Source: Actinacidiphila yanglinensis
GTDB taxonomy: Bacteria > Actinomycetota > Actinomycetes > Streptomycetales > Streptomycetaceae
DNA: 64,000 nucleotides
Direction: 5' to 3'
Assembly: GCF_900107965.1 (NCBI RefSeq)
Contig: NZ_FNVU01000007.1
Span: 62,001-126,000 of the forward strand
Part shown: positions 17,742-28,007 of the stretch, piece after piece
How the letters are laid out: each line of letters opens with the position of its first letter
Numbering within the stretch: position 1 is the first letter of the stretch
The notes under the pieces: generated by a model
Databases searched by the model: none
Seen by the model: the letters and a program-made list of their open reading frames with translations, nothing else
Told to the model about the DNA's origin: nothing
Made by a program: the position numbers and the translations under genes

Positions 17742-18995
17742 GTGACGATCCACCCCGGCATCCCGGATTCCGGCGGCGCCCCGGCTCCCGGCACCACCGC
17801 GACCGACCGCGAGATCGCGGCCGTCGAGGAGCACAGCGCGCACAACTACCACCCGCTGCCCGTCGTCATCTCCTCCGCCGAGGGCGCGTGGGTGACCGAT
17901 GTCGACGGCCGCCGGTACGTCGACATGCTCGCCGGGTACTCGGCGCTGAACTTCGGCCACGGCAATCCGCGGCTGATCGCCGCCGCCAAGGCCCAGCTCG
18001 ACCGGGTGACCCTCACCTCGCGGGCCTTCCACCACGACCGGTTCGCGGAGTTCTGCCAGGCCCTGGCCGAGCTGTGCGGCAAGGAGATGGTGCTGCCGAT
18101 GAACACCGGGGCGGAGGCGGTGGAGACCGCCGTCAAGACCGCCCGCAAGTGGGGCTACCAGGTCAAGGGCGTGCCCGACGGCCGGGCGAAGATCGTGGTG
18201 GCCGAGGGCAACTTCCACGGCCGCACCACGACGATCGTCAGCTTCTCCACCGACCCCGAGGCCCGCGCGGACTTCGGCCCGTACACGCCCGGCTTCACCG
18301 TCGTCCCCTACGGCGACCTCGCCGCCATGGAGGCCGCGGTCGACGAGGACACGGTGGCCGTGCTGATCGAGCCGATCCAGGGCGAGGCCGGCGTCCTCGT
18401 ACCGCCGCCCGGCTACCTCGCCGGGGTGCGGCGGCTCACTCGCGAGCGCGGGGTGCTCCTCGTCGCCGACGAGATCCAGTCCGGCCTGGGCCGCACCGGC
18501 CGCACCTTCGCCTGCGAGCACGAGGACGTCGTCCCCGACGTGTACGTCCTCGGCAAGGCGCTCGGCGGCGGTGTCGTCCCCGTCTCCGCGGTCGTCGCCT
18601 CCCGCGAGGTGCTCGGTGTCTTCCGCCCGGGCGAGCACGGGTCCACCTTCGGCGGGAACCCGATGGCCTGCGCGGTCGGCATCGAGGTGGTCGCCATGCT
18701 GCGGACCGGGGAGTTCCAGCAGCGGGCCACCGAGCTCGGCGACCACCTGCACCGCGAGCTCGCCGCGATCGCCTCCGGCGGGGCGATCAGGGAGGTGCGC
18801 GGGCGCGGGCTCTGGGCCGGGATCGACGTCGATCCCGCGATCGGGTCCGGGCGCGCGCTGACCGAGCGGCTCCTCCGGCGGGGGGTCCTCGCCAAGGACA
18901 CCCACGGGTCCACGATTCGGCTCGCGCCCCCGCTGACCATTTCCAAGGAGGACCTCGACTGGTCCCTCGCTCGCCTGCGGGAGGCGCTGGCCTGA
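17742..18995 (+). CDS. rocD: Ornithine--oxo-acid aminotransferase (class III, PLP)
   Basis: 417 residues. Class III aminotransferase: the phosphate-binding N-T-G-A-E-A-V-E-T-A block, E-P-I-Q-G-E-A-G-V, D-E-I-Q-S-G-L-G-R-T-G, PLP lysine K272 in LGKALGGG, and S-T-F-G-G-N-P. The start region A-H-N-Y-H-P-L-P-V-V and Y-S-A-L-N-F-G-H are typical of ornithine delta-aminotransferases, which convert ornithine plus 2-oxoglutarate to glutamate semialdehyde. GTG 17742 has GGAG 8 nt upstream. It is divergent from trpS (about 189 bp apart) and monocistronic, ending in repeat copy B. Confidence 0.9.
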   Translation: MTIHPGIPDSGGAPAPGTTATDREIAAVEEHSAHNYHPLPVVISSAEGAWVTDVDGRRYVDMLAGYSALNFGHGNPRLIAAAKAQLDRVTLTSRAFHHDRFAEFCQALAELCGKEMVLPMNTGAEAVETAVKTARKWGYQVKGVPDGRAKIVVAEGNFHGRTTTIVSFSTDPEARADFGPYTPGFTVVPYGDLAAMEAAVDEDTVAVLIEPIQGEAGVLVPPPGYLAGVRRLTRERGVLLVADEIQSGLGRTGRTFACEHEDVVPDVYVLGKALGGGVVPVSAVVASREVLGVFRPGEHGSTFGGNPMACAVGIEVVAMLRTGEFQQRATELGDHLHRELAAIASGGAIREVRGRGLWAGIDVDPAIGSGRALTERLLRRGVLAKDTHGSTIRLAPPLTISKEDLDWSLARLREALA

Positions 18996-19240
18996 CCCCT
19001 CAGGCTGCCCCGTCCTGCCGGTCACGGGACCTTGCGGTCCGGCCGTGGTTGTTCGCGCAGTTCCCCGCGCCCCTGGTTCTGTGCGGCTCCTTCCGCGGAA
19101 AGAGGGTCACCTACCAAGGGGCGCGTGGGGGCACCTCCCAGCCGCCAGGCTGGGGGAGAACTGCGCGGCGAACCCCCACCGGCAGGTGGTCCCTCAACCG
19201 GCAGGACGGGGCAGCCGGGCGGGTCAGGGGCGCCCTGGAC
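18996..19240. repeat. Dispersed palindromic intergenic repeat, copy B (full)
   Basis: Two arms in mirror image: CTGCCCCGTCCTGCCGGT on the left returns as its complement at about 19193-19211; GCGCAGTTCCCCGCGCCCCT on the left returns as AAGGGGCGCG and AACTGCGCG on the right. In the right arm the two parts are separated by the hairpin module (CCCAGCC-N4-GGCTGGG, 19137-19154). It lies between the convergent rocD and AhpD-family genes and could also serve as a bidirectional terminator. Confidence 0.88.
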
Positions 19241-19738
19241 TCAGGGGCGCGCCGCGGGGCTGAGCCGGCACGTCACGCCGATACGATTCCACGCGTTCAT
19301 CGTGACGCACATCGCGAGGAGCCGAGCCATCTCCGCCTCGTCGAAAAGCCCCGCAGCCTCGTCGTAGACCGCGTCGGCGACCCCGTGGGCGCCGAGGTGG
19401 GTGACCGCTTCCGCCAGCGCGAGAGCGGCCCGCTCGCGCGCGGTGAAGAAGGGCGTCTCGCGCCACACCGTCACACCGGTGAGCTTCTGCTCGCTCACCC
19501 CGTGCGTGCGCGCGTCCGCGCTGTGCTTGTCGACGCAGAACGCGCAGCCGTTGAGCTGCGAGGTACGCACCCGCACCAGCTCGCGGACGACCGGGTCGAG
19601 CCCGGCGGCGGCGGCCTTGTCGAGGGCGAACATGGCCTGGTAGAAGTCCGGTGCCTGCGCGCGAAGGTCGATCCGGGGCGGAGGCGGGGCCACGGTGTCC
19701 TCGGTGGTGGTGGCGGGAGTCTGTTCGGCTGTGGTCAT
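19241..19738 (-). CDS. AhpD/carboxymuconolactone-decarboxylase-family protein
   Basis: 165 residues. The alkylhydroperoxidase motif C-x2-C-x3-H is present as C65-A-F-C68 with H72, embedded in R-T-S-Q-L-N-G-C, the core of the AhpD domain; it is a helical thiol peroxidase-type fold. These small enzymes usually reduce peroxides or act in detoxification. Start ATG 19738, 50 bp from the divergent MocR regulator, a pairing I have often seen in Streptomyces. It is probably controlled by that regulator through the IR at 19758-19783. Confidence 0.9.
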   Translation of the reverse strand: MTTAEQTPATTTEDTVAPPPPRIDLRAQAPDFYQAMFALDKAAAAGLDPVVRELVRVRTSQLNGCAFCVDKHSADARTHGVSEQKLTGVTVWRETPFFTARERAALALAEAVTHLGAHGVADAVYDEAAGLFDEAEMARLLAMCVTMNAWNRIGVTCRLSPAARP

Positions 19739-19757
19739 GCCCCCAAACGTAGCTGCG

Positions 19758-19783
19758 AAGTGGCTCCGTCCCGTGGTCCACTT
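19758..19783. promoter_or_regulatory. Inverted repeat in the AhpD/MocR divergent promoter
   Basis: AAGTGG (19758-19763) and CCACTT (19778-19783) form an inverted repeat in the 50-bp region between the two start codons; GTGG-type half sites also recur within it. It fits a MocR-family operator that could repress or activate both genes. Assignment to the adjacent MocR is inference. Confidence 0.55.
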
Positions 19784-19788
19784 GAACC

Positions 19789-21267
19789 ATGAACGCACGG
19801 GCCAATTCGGGCCACCGGGATCAGCCCTCCGAGTCGGGGCGCGCCGGCGGGTACGACCTGCTGCTGGATCTCGCGGTCGGCCGGGACCGGCGGGTCGGGG
19901 CGCGCGCCGGGCTGGAGGCGGCGCTGCGGGAGGCGGTGCGGGACGGGCGGCTCGCACCGGGGACCCTGCTGCCGTCGAGCCGCACCCTCGCCCGCGACCT
20001 GGGACTCGCCCGGAACACCGTCGCCGACGCGTACGGGCAGCTCGTCGCCGAGGGCTGGCTGACCGCGCGGCAGGGGTCGGGGACGAGGGTCGCGGCGCGG
20101 CAGGGCGTGACGGCGGTCCCGGCCGCGGCCGCCGCGCCGCGCGGCGGCGGCACCGAGCACGGCATGGTGCCGGACCCGGTGCGGCTGCCGTACTCGCTGT
20201 GGCCCGGCTCGCCGGACGTCTCGGCCTTCCCCCGGGCCGCCTGGAGCGCCGCCGCGCGCCGGGCGCTGACCGCGGCGCCGAGCGAGGCGTTCGGGTACTC
20301 CGATCCGCGCGGGCGGCCCGAGCTGCGGGAGGCGCTCGCGGCGTACCTGGCGCGGGTGCGGGGGGTGCGGGTCGACCCCGAGCTGCTGGTGATCTGCACC
20401 GGCTTCGTCCAGGCGATCGGCCTGCTGGCGCGGGTGCTGTACGCCCGCGGCGGCCGCCGGATCGCGGTGGAGGAGCTGGGCTTCCCCGACACCCGCACGC
20501 TGCTGCGGGTGTCGGGGCTGAAGACCGTGCCGCTGGCGCTGGACGCCGACGGCGCCCGGGTGGACGGTCTCGGCGACGCGGACGCGGTCCTGCTCACGCC
20601 GGCGCACCAGTTCCCGACCGGCGTCCCGCTGTCGCCCGAGCGGCGCACCGCCGTCGTGGACTGGGCCCGCGCGACCGGCGGCCTGGTGATCGAGGACGAC
20701 TACGACGGCGAGTTCCGCTACGACCGGCAGCCCGTGGGCGCGCTGCAGGGTCTGGCTCCCGAGCACGTGGTGTACGCGGGCACCGCCAGCAAGAGCCTGG
20801 CCCCCGGGCTGCGGCTGGCGTGGATCACGGTGCCACCGCACCTGAGGGACGCGGTGGTCCGGGAGAAGCGGATGGCCGACCACCACTCGCCCGTGATCGA
20901 CCAGTTGACGCTGGCGGAGTTCATCGGGTCCGGCGCCCACGACCGGCACGTGCGGCGGATGCGGCTGCGCTACCGGGCCCGCCGGGACCGGCTGGTGGCC
21001 ACGCTCGGCGAACGCGTCCCCTCGGTGCGGGTCTCCGGCATCGCGGCCGGACTGCACGCCGTCGTCGAACTCCCCCCGGCGGCGGGCCCGTTGGACGCGC
21101 TGGTCGCCCGGGCCCGGGAACGCGGGCTGGCGCTGGGCGACGTGGACCTGCTGGGTGCCCCGGAGTCCGGCACGGCTCTGGTGATCGGCTACGCGACCCC
21201 GCCCGACCACGCGTTCGGGGGCGCGCTGGACCTGCTGTGCGAGGTGCTGGCGGAGTTCTGCCGCTGA
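19789..21267 (+). CDS. MocR-family (GntR-HTH plus aminotransferase-like) transcriptional regulator
   Basis: 492 residues. N-terminal GntR winged helix (about 25-98; L-P-S-S-R-T-L-A-R-D-L-G-L-A-R-N-T-V), a low-complexity linker, then a fold-type I aminotransferase domain (about 130-490). PLP-site features are intact: Y-x-D-P-R-G motif (GYSDPRG), D-D-Y-D-G-E-F-R-Y, and the Schiff-base lysine in GTASKSLAPGLRLAW. Such proteins sense PLP or amino acids. Divergent from the AhpD-family gene. The ATG lies only 6 nt after the right arm of the candidate operator and has no strong ribosome site, so a leaderless or autoregulated transcript is possible. Confidence 0.93.
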   Translation: MNARANSGHRDQPSESGRAGGYDLLLDLAVGRDRRVGARAGLEAALREAVRDGRLAPGTLLPSSRTLARDLGLARNTVADAYGQLVAEGWLTARQGSGTRVAARQGVTAVPAAAAAPRGGGTEHGMVPDPVRLPYSLWPGSPDVSAFPRAAWSAAARRALTAAPSEAFGYSDPRGRPELREALAAYLARVRGVRVDPELLVICTGFVQAIGLLARVLYARGGRRIAVEELGFPDTRTLLRVSGLKTVPLALDADGARVDGLGDADAVLLTPAHQFPTGVPLSPERRTAVVDWARATGGLVIEDDYDGEFRYDRQPVGALQGLAPEHVVYAGTASKSLAPGLRLAWITVPPHLRDAVVREKRMADHHSPVIDQLTLAEFIGSGAHDRHVRRMRLRYRARRDRLVATLGERVPSVRVSGIAAGLHAVVELPPAAGPLDALVARARERGLALGDVDLLGAPESGTALVIGYATPPDHAFGGALDLLCEVLAEFCR

Positions 21268-21300
21268 GCGGGGACACCGTCCGCTCCCCCGCGCGCCACC

Positions 21301-21332
21301 CGGGTCCGGGCCCTCTCCCGGCCCCGGACCCG
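21301..21332. terminator. Bidirectional terminator between MocR and LCP genes
   Basis: CGGGTCCGGG (21301-21310) pairs perfectly with 21323-21332 across a 12-nt loop. It lies in the 76-bp gap between two convergent genes. Confidence 0.75.
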
Positions 21333-21343
21333 CGTCGACTCCG

Positions 21344-23044
21344 CTACGGCGCGGAGTCCTTGACGTTCGAGCTGAGCGCGTAGGCGCGGGTCGGCGAGAC
21401 GCTGCCGTAGGTGTGGTCGGAGGAGGTGGGCCGCCCCTGCGCGTTGAGGCCTATGACGTCGTCGAACGTGCTGACGTGGGCGCACTTGCTGAGCTTGGAG
21501 TTGGCGCCGTCGAGGGCCTGCTTGGTGTCGGCCGGGGTCGAACCCGCCTTGCCGCCGGGGAACACGGTGCCGGTGGTCCAGTCGTTGCCGATCAGCAGCA
21601 CGATCCCGGTGCCCGTGCCCTGCTTGACCGCCTTCGAGGGCAGCCCGAGCGCTTTGGCCACGCTCTGGGCCTGCGCCTGCTCACCGGCCGGGTAGCTCAG
21701 CAAGGTGGTCGCGGCGGAGGCGCCGTTGCCCGAGGTGGTCTGCTGGCTGAAGCCCTTGTCGATCAGCTCCTGCGCGATCGCGCCGGCCCGGCCGCCGGTC
21801 TCCGTGCCGTTCTGCACCGTCACGGCGATAGTGCTCGGCGGCACCGTCGGCGCGGCGGACGCCTTGGTCTTCCCGCCGCTCGCGGTGGTGAGGGACTGGT
21901 CGTCGATGATGGTCTTGAAGAGCGCGGGGGCGCTCGGCTTGCTGATCAGGGTCTCCGAGACGCCGTTCACCGTGGTGTCGTACGTCTGCAGGGTGGCGTA
22001 GGTGATGCGGTTCTGCGGGACCTTGTTGAGGTCGTTCGCGAGGCCGATCAGCTTGGACGGGGAGTCCAGGGAGTTGTCCACGGTCAGCGCGGAGGTGGCC
22101 GCGTTGGCGAGCTTCCACAGCTTCGTCGGGCTGCTCAGCGTGCCGTGGCTCTTGAGGGTGCCGACCAGGGAGTTGAGGTAGATGTGCTGCGCGACCGTAC
22201 GGCCGCGGCTGTCGCTGGAGTCCCCGAAGCCGTGCCGGGTGCGGAGGAACTCCAGGGCGGCGTCGCCCTTGAGGGTGTGGTCGCCCTTCTTCAGCTTCAG
22301 GTGGCTGTAGGGGTCGTAGACGTTGTTGTCGACGCATATGGGGACCCCGCCCACCGCGTTGGACATCTTCACCACGCCGTCGAAGTCGACCATCATGAAG
22401 TGGTCGATGGTTATCCCGGTGAGCTGGTGGACGGCGTCCACGCTGCACCCGGGACCGCCGTTGAGCGCCGCGTTGATCTTCTGGTCGGTCTGCGGCCCCA
22501 TCGAGGCGTGGCCCTTGTCGTGGCAGCCGCTCCAACTGGCCACCAGGTCGCGCGGGATGCTCATCACCGTCGCGTTGGAACGGTCGGCGGATATGTGCAG
22601 CACCATCTCCACGTCGGCACGGGCGCCGCTGGAGTCTGCGGCGCCGCCGAGCTTCTTGTCGGCCGCGTCGGCCCGCGCGTCCGACCCGATCACCAGGATG
22701 TTGATCGGGGTGCGGCCGAACGCGTCGGGCTTCTCCTTGCCCGCGCCGTTCTTGCCGTTCGCGGACAGGTCGTCGGACTTGATGTTGCCGGTCAGCTTGA
22801 AGTACGCGTACGCGCCCGCGCCGCAGCCGACCAGCAGGAGGAATCCCATGGTCAGGCCGACGATCTTCAGGGCACGCCGGCCGCCGCCGCGCTTCCCCCG
22901 GCCCCTGCTCCTGCGCGCCGCCGCGCGCCCGCCCGGCCCCGGCCCCGCTCCCGGCCCCGTTCCCGGTATCGGACCAGAGGGCGGGGGAGCCTCTCCGGGC
23001 CTCCTCGCGCCATGCCTCCGGGAACCATGGGAGGACCTGGTCAT
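21344..23044 (-). CDS. LytR-CpsA-Psr (LCP) family cell-wall polymer ligase
   Basis: 566 residues. A basic, Pro/Gly-rich cytoplasmic N-terminus (1-58), a transmembrane helix (about 60-82), then the extracytoplasmic LCP domain (about 115-300): I-N-I-L-V-I-G-S-D-A-R, S-I-P-R-D-L, and F-L-R-T-R-H-x8-R-G-R with Q. Then a LytR_C domain (about 395-485; V-T-V-Q-N-G-T and Y). LCP enzymes transfer anionic polymers from polyprenyl pyrophosphate to peptidoglycan. ATG 23044 has GGGGAAG 6-7 nt upstream. The mdh gene upstream is separated by a strong terminator, so this is its own transcription unit. Confidence 0.93.
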   Translation of the reverse strand: MTRSSHGSRRHGARRPGEAPPPSGPIPGTGPGAGPGPGGRAAARRSRGRGKRGGGRRALKIVGLTMGFLLLVGCGAGAYAYFKLTGNIKSDDLSANGKNGAGKEKPDAFGRTPINILVIGSDARADAADKKLGGAADSSGARADVEMVLHISADRSNATVMSIPRDLVASWSGCHDKGHASMGPQTDQKINAALNGGPGCSVDAVHQLTGITIDHFMMVDFDGVVKMSNAVGGVPICVDNNVYDPYSHLKLKKGDHTLKGDAALEFLRTRHGFGDSSDSRGRTVAQHIYLNSLVGTLKSHGTLSSPTKLWKLANAATSALTVDNSLDSPSKLIGLANDLNKVPQNRITYATLQTYDTTVNGVSETLISKPSAPALFKTIIDDQSLTTASGGKTKASAAPTVPPSTIAVTVQNGTETGGRAGAIAQELIDKGFSQQTTSGNGASAATTLLSYPAGEQAQAQSVAKALGLPSKAVKQGTGTGIVLLIGNDWTTGTVFPGGKAGSTPADTKQALDGANSKLSKCAHVSTFDDVIGLNAQGRPTSSDHTYGSVSPTRAYALSSNVKDSAP

Positions 23045-23257
23045 ACGCACTTCCCCGCTACCTCGAGCCGATGGCACCTGTCTGGAACGCCTACTGAGAC
23101 CTAGCAAACCCCCGTCAGGTTGCAGTCGGCTTACAACCTCACAGCGATTCTTCACCGCAACCCCGTGCACGACTGCGGCGTTCGGTGCGATTGCGGTCAC
23201 ACCGCCCCACCGGTGTGACGCGCCCCACACCGATCGGCACCGTGCCGCGCCGTACGC

Positions 23258-23299
23258 GTACGGCCCCTCCGCTCATCGACGTGAGCGGCGGGGCCGTAC
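23258..23299 (-). terminator. Terminator downstream of mdh
   Basis: 18-bp stem with one mismatch: 23258-23275 (GTACGGCCCC...) pairs with 23282-23299 (...GGGGCCGTAC) around a 6-nt TCGACG loop. It starts 28 bp past the mdh stop codon. Confidence 0.85.
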
Positions 23300-23326
23300 C
23301 GGACCGGGCCGACGGGCCCGGGTGGA

Positions 23327-24429
<1,103 letters not shown>

Positions 24430-24557
24430 GCCGTCCGCCAGGCTATCGCGCGCCGGACCGGGAGATGACGCGGCCTCCTGTGGCCCGGGTCACCGGAGGG
24501 ACACGGCGGGTCGTGCGGGCCGGGCGGGGTCCGGCGGCACCGGGTGCGCCGGTCCCG

Positions 24558-25430
24558 TCAGCCGACGCAGACGCCGAGCAGGATCAGGCCGATGCACAGC
24601 TGCGACGGCGACGCGCTCGGCGACGGGGACGGGGTGGTGCTCGGCGGCGCGGAGGACGCCGGAGGCCCGGAGGTGCCGGTGGACGTGCCGCCGCTTCCGC
24701 TTCCGCCGCCGGTGGACGGCGTGGTGGCCGGGCCGCCGGCGCCCTTCCCGCCCGGCGTGCCGGAGGCCGGCGTGCCGCTCGTGCTGCCCGCGGCGGTGCC
24801 GGACGCCGACGGCTCGTCCGTCCCCGAGAGGGGCTGGTCCATGGCGGCGGGGTCCTGCGCGCCCGGGTCCGCGGTGGCGCCCGGCCCGGTCGCCCGGGGC
24901 GAACCGCCCTGGTGCCGCTGCCCCGGTGCGGAGGTGCCGGGCCCGGCGGGCGCCGACGCCGACGGGTTCGCCTCGCCCGCGGGCGCCCGGCCGGTGCTCG
25001 GGCCCGCGGTCAGCAGCACCGCGATCAGCGCGCCCACCGCGAGCAGGCCGATCCCACCCAGCAGCAGGAACCGCCGCCCCTTGCCGGGCAGCCCCTCCTC
25101 CGCGCCCAGCGGGTCCAGCGGATCGGGGGACGGCACCGGCCGCCCCCTGCCGCGGTCCCCCGTGCCGTGGCTCGCCTTCTCCGCGAGCCGCCACAACGCG
25201 CCGATCCGGTCGTAGTCCGCGCCGCTCGCCTGCGCCAGCACCTCCACCGCGTCCAGCGGCGGCAACTGGCGCCCGGCCAGGGCCCGTTCCCAGGTCTGGG
25301 CGGACTGGGCGGTCCGCGCGGCCAGCGCCGGCACGGTGAGTCCGCTGCGGTCCTTCATCCGGCGAAGCTGCGTGGCGAGCCGCCGCATGTCCAACGGAAT
25401 GCGGTCCGCCAACGGCTCCCACTGCGCCAC
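24558..25430 (-). CDS. XRE-HTH membrane-anchored protein with Cys-containing C-terminal tail
   Basis: 290 residues. N-terminal XRE/Cro helix-turn-helix (about 15-75; L-A-A-R-T-A-Q-S-A-Q-T-W-E-R-A-L), a transmembrane helix at 121-142, then about 135 residues of extracytoplasmic low-complexity Gly/Ser/Thr/Pro/Ala sequence, ending in a short hydrophobic tail LCIGLILLGVCVG (278-290) with two cysteines. The architecture resembles RodZ-like or DUF2690-type streptomycete regulators that join DNA to the envelope, but the tail matches no domain I know. GTG 25430 has GAGGGG 5-6 nt upstream. Function unknown. Confidence 0.8.
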   Translation of the reverse strand: MAQWEPLADRIPLDMRRLATQLRRMKDRSGLTVPALAARTAQSAQTWERALAGRQLPPLDAVEVLAQASGADYDRIGALWRLAEKASHGTGDRGRGRPVPSPDPLDPLGAEEGLPGKGRRFLLLGGIGLLAVGALIAVLLTAGPSTGRAPAGEANPSASAPAGPGTSAPGQRHQGGSPRATGPGATADPGAQDPAAMDQPLSGTDEPSASGTAAGSTSGTPASGTPGGKGAGGPATTPSTGGGSGSGGTSTGTSGPPASSAPPSTTPSPSPSASPSQLCIGLILLGVCVG

Positions 25431-25555
25431 GGCAACCCCTCGCCCTCACCCGCGCCCTACTCCCGGTCCACGCTAGGACGAAGTTCCCCCAAGAGAAGGG
25501 GTTTCGGCCGAATTCCCGTGGAATGGGCACGCCCGTGGTAGGGGGACCCAACGAA

Positions 25556-25775
25556 GAGGTGCGTTCTGCCGGTTGAGGGACCACCTCCGGTGGGGGTTCG
25601 CCGCGCAGTTCCCCGCGCCCCTGGTGGGTGACCCTCCTTACGCGGAGGGAGCCGCACTTACCCAGGGGCGCCTGGGGGCACCTCCCAGCCGCCAGGCTGG
25701 GGGAGAACTGCGCGAGAAGCCACCCGCTCACGGGTGGTCCCTCGACCGGCAGGACGGGGCAGCCTGGAGGGTCCG
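25556..25775. repeat. Dispersed palindromic intergenic repeat, copy C (full)
   Basis: Both arms present: GCGCAGTTCCCCGCGCCCCTGG on the left in abbreviated form, and CAGGGGCGC, the hairpin module CCCAGCC-N4-GGCTGGG (25684-25701) and GAACTGCGCG on the right; outer arms are CTGCCGGTTGAGGGACCACC and its counterpart ending CCGGCAGGACGGGGCAG. It lies just after the DUF3017 stop and upstream of the XRE gene, both on the minus strand, so it is not restricted to convergent gene pairs. Confidence 0.85.
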
Positions 25776-26225
25776 CTAGCGAACCGAGAAGTGGATGATG
25801 TCCTCGAGGAAGGGGATGCGGATCAACGGGTCCGGCTGCGCCATGAGCGCGAGCAGCACGATCGCGGCCCCGAGTATCCCGTAGGTGATCACATCAGTGA
25901 ACCTGCTGCGGATCGCGAGCATCCCGACGTTGGTGAGCGCCCACCGCAGGACCGCCCCGAGCAGCAGCGCCGCACCGATCAGGAGCGTGCCTGCACGAAA
26001 CGCCCCGGTCGCCGTGACGATGAGCCCGATGATCGCGCCGGCGATGACGACGATGATCGGCCACTGCCGCGCGGGGGCCGGAGCGTCGCCGCCGGCCGCG
26101 CGGCCGCCGCCCTCGGGCCGCGCGGTGCTGCGGGTGATCGCGGGCCGGCCGCCCGGCTCGCGGGGCGCCGCGTTCGCGGTGCCGTCCGGCACGTCTGCGG
26201 GCCCGCCCGCCGCCTCAGCCGACAT
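25776..26225 (-). CDS. DUF3017 membrane protein
   Basis: 149 residues: a disordered 50-residue N-terminus then three transmembrane helices (about 55-77, 79-97, 108-128), with W-P-I-I-V-V and R[17 protein letters not shown] conserved in DUF3017. The gene overlaps the 3' end of folD by 11 bp, a linkage typical of actinobacteria, and is co-transcribed with it. Function is not known. Confidence 0.9.
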   Translation of the reverse strand: MSAEAAGGPADVPDGTANAAPREPGGRPAITRSTARPEGGGRAAGGDAPAPARQWPIIVVIAGAIIGLIVTATGAFRAGTLLIGAALLLGAVLRWALTNVGMLAIRSRFTDVITYGILGAAIVLLALMAQPDPLIRIPFLEDIIHFSVR

Positions 26226-27081
26226 GGCCCGCCGCCGCGCGCTCGGCCGCTTCCACGACGTTCTGCAGGAGGAGCGCGCGGGTCATCGGCCCGACCCCGC
26301 CCGGGTTCGGCGAGAGCCAGCCGGCCACCTCGGCCACGCCCGGGTGGACGTCGCCGACGATCTTGCCGTCCTCGTCGCGGCTGACGCCGACATCCAGCAC
26401 CGCCGCACCGGGCTTGACGTCCTGCGGCTTGACGATGTGCGGCACGCCCGCCGCGGCCACGATGATGTCGGCCTGCCGCAGCTGCGCCGACAGGTCCCGG
26501 GTACCGGTGTGGCAGAGCGTCACCGTGGCGTTCTCGGACTTGCGGGTGAGCAGCAGCCCGATCGACCGGCCCACGGTGATGCCGCGGCCGACCACGACCA
26601 CGTGCGCCCCGTTGATCTCGACGCCGTGCCGCCGGAGCAGTTCCACGATGCCGTTGGGCGTGCAGGGCAGCGGTCCGGGGACACCGAGCACCAGACGGCC
26701 CAGGCTCATCGGGTGCAGCCCGTCCGCGTCCTTCTCTGGGTCCATCAACTCCAGCACCCGGTTGGTGTCGATGCCCTTGGGCAGCGGGAGTTGGACGATG
26801 TAACCCGTGCACGCCGGGTCGGCGTTGAGCTCGTGGACGACCGCCTCGATCTCCTCCTGCGTGGCGGTGGCGGGCAGCTCGCGCTGGATGGAGCCGATGC
26901 CCACCTGCGCGCAGTCGCGGTGCTTGCCCGCGACGTACCACTTGCTGCCCGGGTCGTCGCCGACCAGCAGGGTGCCGAGGCCGGGCTGGACCCCGCGGTC
27001 CTTGAGCGCCTGGACGCGGACGGTCAACTCGGACTTGATCGCGGCGGACGTGGCCTTGCCATCGAGAATCTGGGCGGTCAT
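26215..27081 (-). CDS. folD: Bifunctional methylene-THF dehydrogenase / methenyl-THF cyclohydrolase
   Basis: 288 residues. Catalytic Lys in the Y-x3-K motif (YVAGK), [10 protein letters not shown]-x-D-G-L-H-P folate site, [10 protein letters not shown] for NADP, and the C-terminal P-G-G-V-G-P-M-T signature. It interconverts 5,10-methylene-, methenyl- and 10-formyl-THF, feeding one-carbon units to purN and purH encoded about 3 kb away. ATG 27081 is used because homologues begin [11 protein letters not shown] 27105 is an alternative. Confidence 0.96.
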   Translation of the reverse strand: MTAQILDGKATSAAIKSELTVRVQALKDRGVQPGLGTLLVGDDPGSKWYVAGKHRDCAQVGIGSIQRELPATATQEEIEAVVHELNADPACTGYIVQLPLPKGIDTNRVLELMDPEKDADGLHPMSLGRLVLGVPGPLPCTPNGIVELLRRHGVEINGAHVVVVGRGITVGRSIGLLLTRKSENATVTLCHTGTRDLSAQLRQADIIVAAAGVPHIVKPQDVKPGAAVLDVGVSRDEDGKIVGDVHPGVAEVAGWLSPNPGGVGPMTRALLLQNVVEAAERAAAGHVG

Positions 27082-27304
27082 ACCCCCATACTCGCGGATC
27101 GACACACCGGCCGACCAATCCGCCCGCGAACCGGACGCTTCCCGGAGGACGACCCGGCATCAACCGGCACCGACCCGGCACCGACGTGACGGCGTACCGG
27201 CGCCGAACCAGGCAACCGTGCCCCTTGCGCGGCTGCCCGCCCGGGCCCGACGATGTGCGCGCACGCCCCGTCCCCCGCCGCTCCAGCCGCCAAGGAACCC
27301 GCTC

Positions 27305-28003
27305 GTGAGCCAGCCCCCCGGTCCTGCCGACCCGTACGGTCCACCGCCCCCGCAGCCCTACGGCCCGCCGCCCTCCGGCGCCCAGCCGCCGTACGGGCCG
27401 GGCCCGTACCCCCAGGGCGGCCCGCAGCCGCCCCACCCGCAGGCGTACGGCGCCGGGCCGGGCTACCAGGCGGGGCCGTACGGCTACCCGCCGGCGGGCA
27501 ACCTGCCGCAGGGCATGCCCCCGACGGCGAGCTGGGGCGCGCGCCTCGGCGCCCTCCTGCTGGACACCCTGATGTTCAACCTCATACCGAGCGGGCTGTT
27601 CTTCGCCGGGTACGGGCGCTTCGTGGGCAAGGTGCTCGACGCGTGGCAGACCTGCGACGACCACAACATCGACCGGGCCGACTGCACGACCCCGCACATC
27701 CCCGCCAGCTCGGTCCTGCTCATGGTGATCGGCTCGGTGCTCTCGCTCGCCGCGTTCCTCTTCCTCTGCTACCGCGAGGGTTCCACCGGGCAGACGCCCG
27801 GCAAGCGCATCGTCGGCATCCGGCTGCTGCGCGAGGCGGACGGTTCCGCCCTCGGCTTCGGGCTCGCCTTCGGCCGCCGCATCCTGCACGGCCTCGACGC
27901 GCTCCCCTGCTGCCTCGGCTACCTCTGGCCCCTGTGGGACGAGAAGCGCCAGACCTGGGCGGACAAGATGGTGCATACGGTGGTTGTCCGCGACGACGCG
28001 TAG
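27305..28003 (+). CDS. RDD-family membrane protein
   Basis: 232 residues. A Pro/Tyr/Gly-rich cytoplasmic N-terminus of about 70 residues (Y-G-P-P repeats), then an RDD domain with three or four hydrophobic helices: A-R-L-G-A-L-L-L-D-T-L carries the R and first D of the family, followed by T-G-Q-T-P-G-K-R-I-V-G-I-R and the final T-W-A-D-K-M-V-H-T-V-V-V. Function of RDD proteins is mostly unknown; some are ion transporters. GTG 27305 has AAGGAA 8 nt upstream. It is divergent from folD and ends in repeat copy D. Confidence 0.9.
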   Translation: MSQPPGPADPYGPPPPQPYGPPPSGAQPPYGPGPYPQGGPQPPHPQAYGAGPGYQAGPYGYPPAGNLPQGMPPTASWGARLGALLLDTLMFNLIPSGLFFAGYGRFVGKVLDAWQTCDDHNIDRADCTTPHIPASSVLLMVIGSVLSLAAFLFLCYREGSTGQTPGKRIVGIRLLREADGSALGFGLAFGRRILHGLDALPCCLGYLWPLWDEKRQTWADKMVHTVVVRDDA

Positions 28004-28007
28004 CGGG

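Noticed and set aside
19241-21267. AhpD/MocR region as a secondary-metabolite cluster
   Set aside because: No biosynthetic core enzymes lie nearby; the flanks are housekeeping genes.
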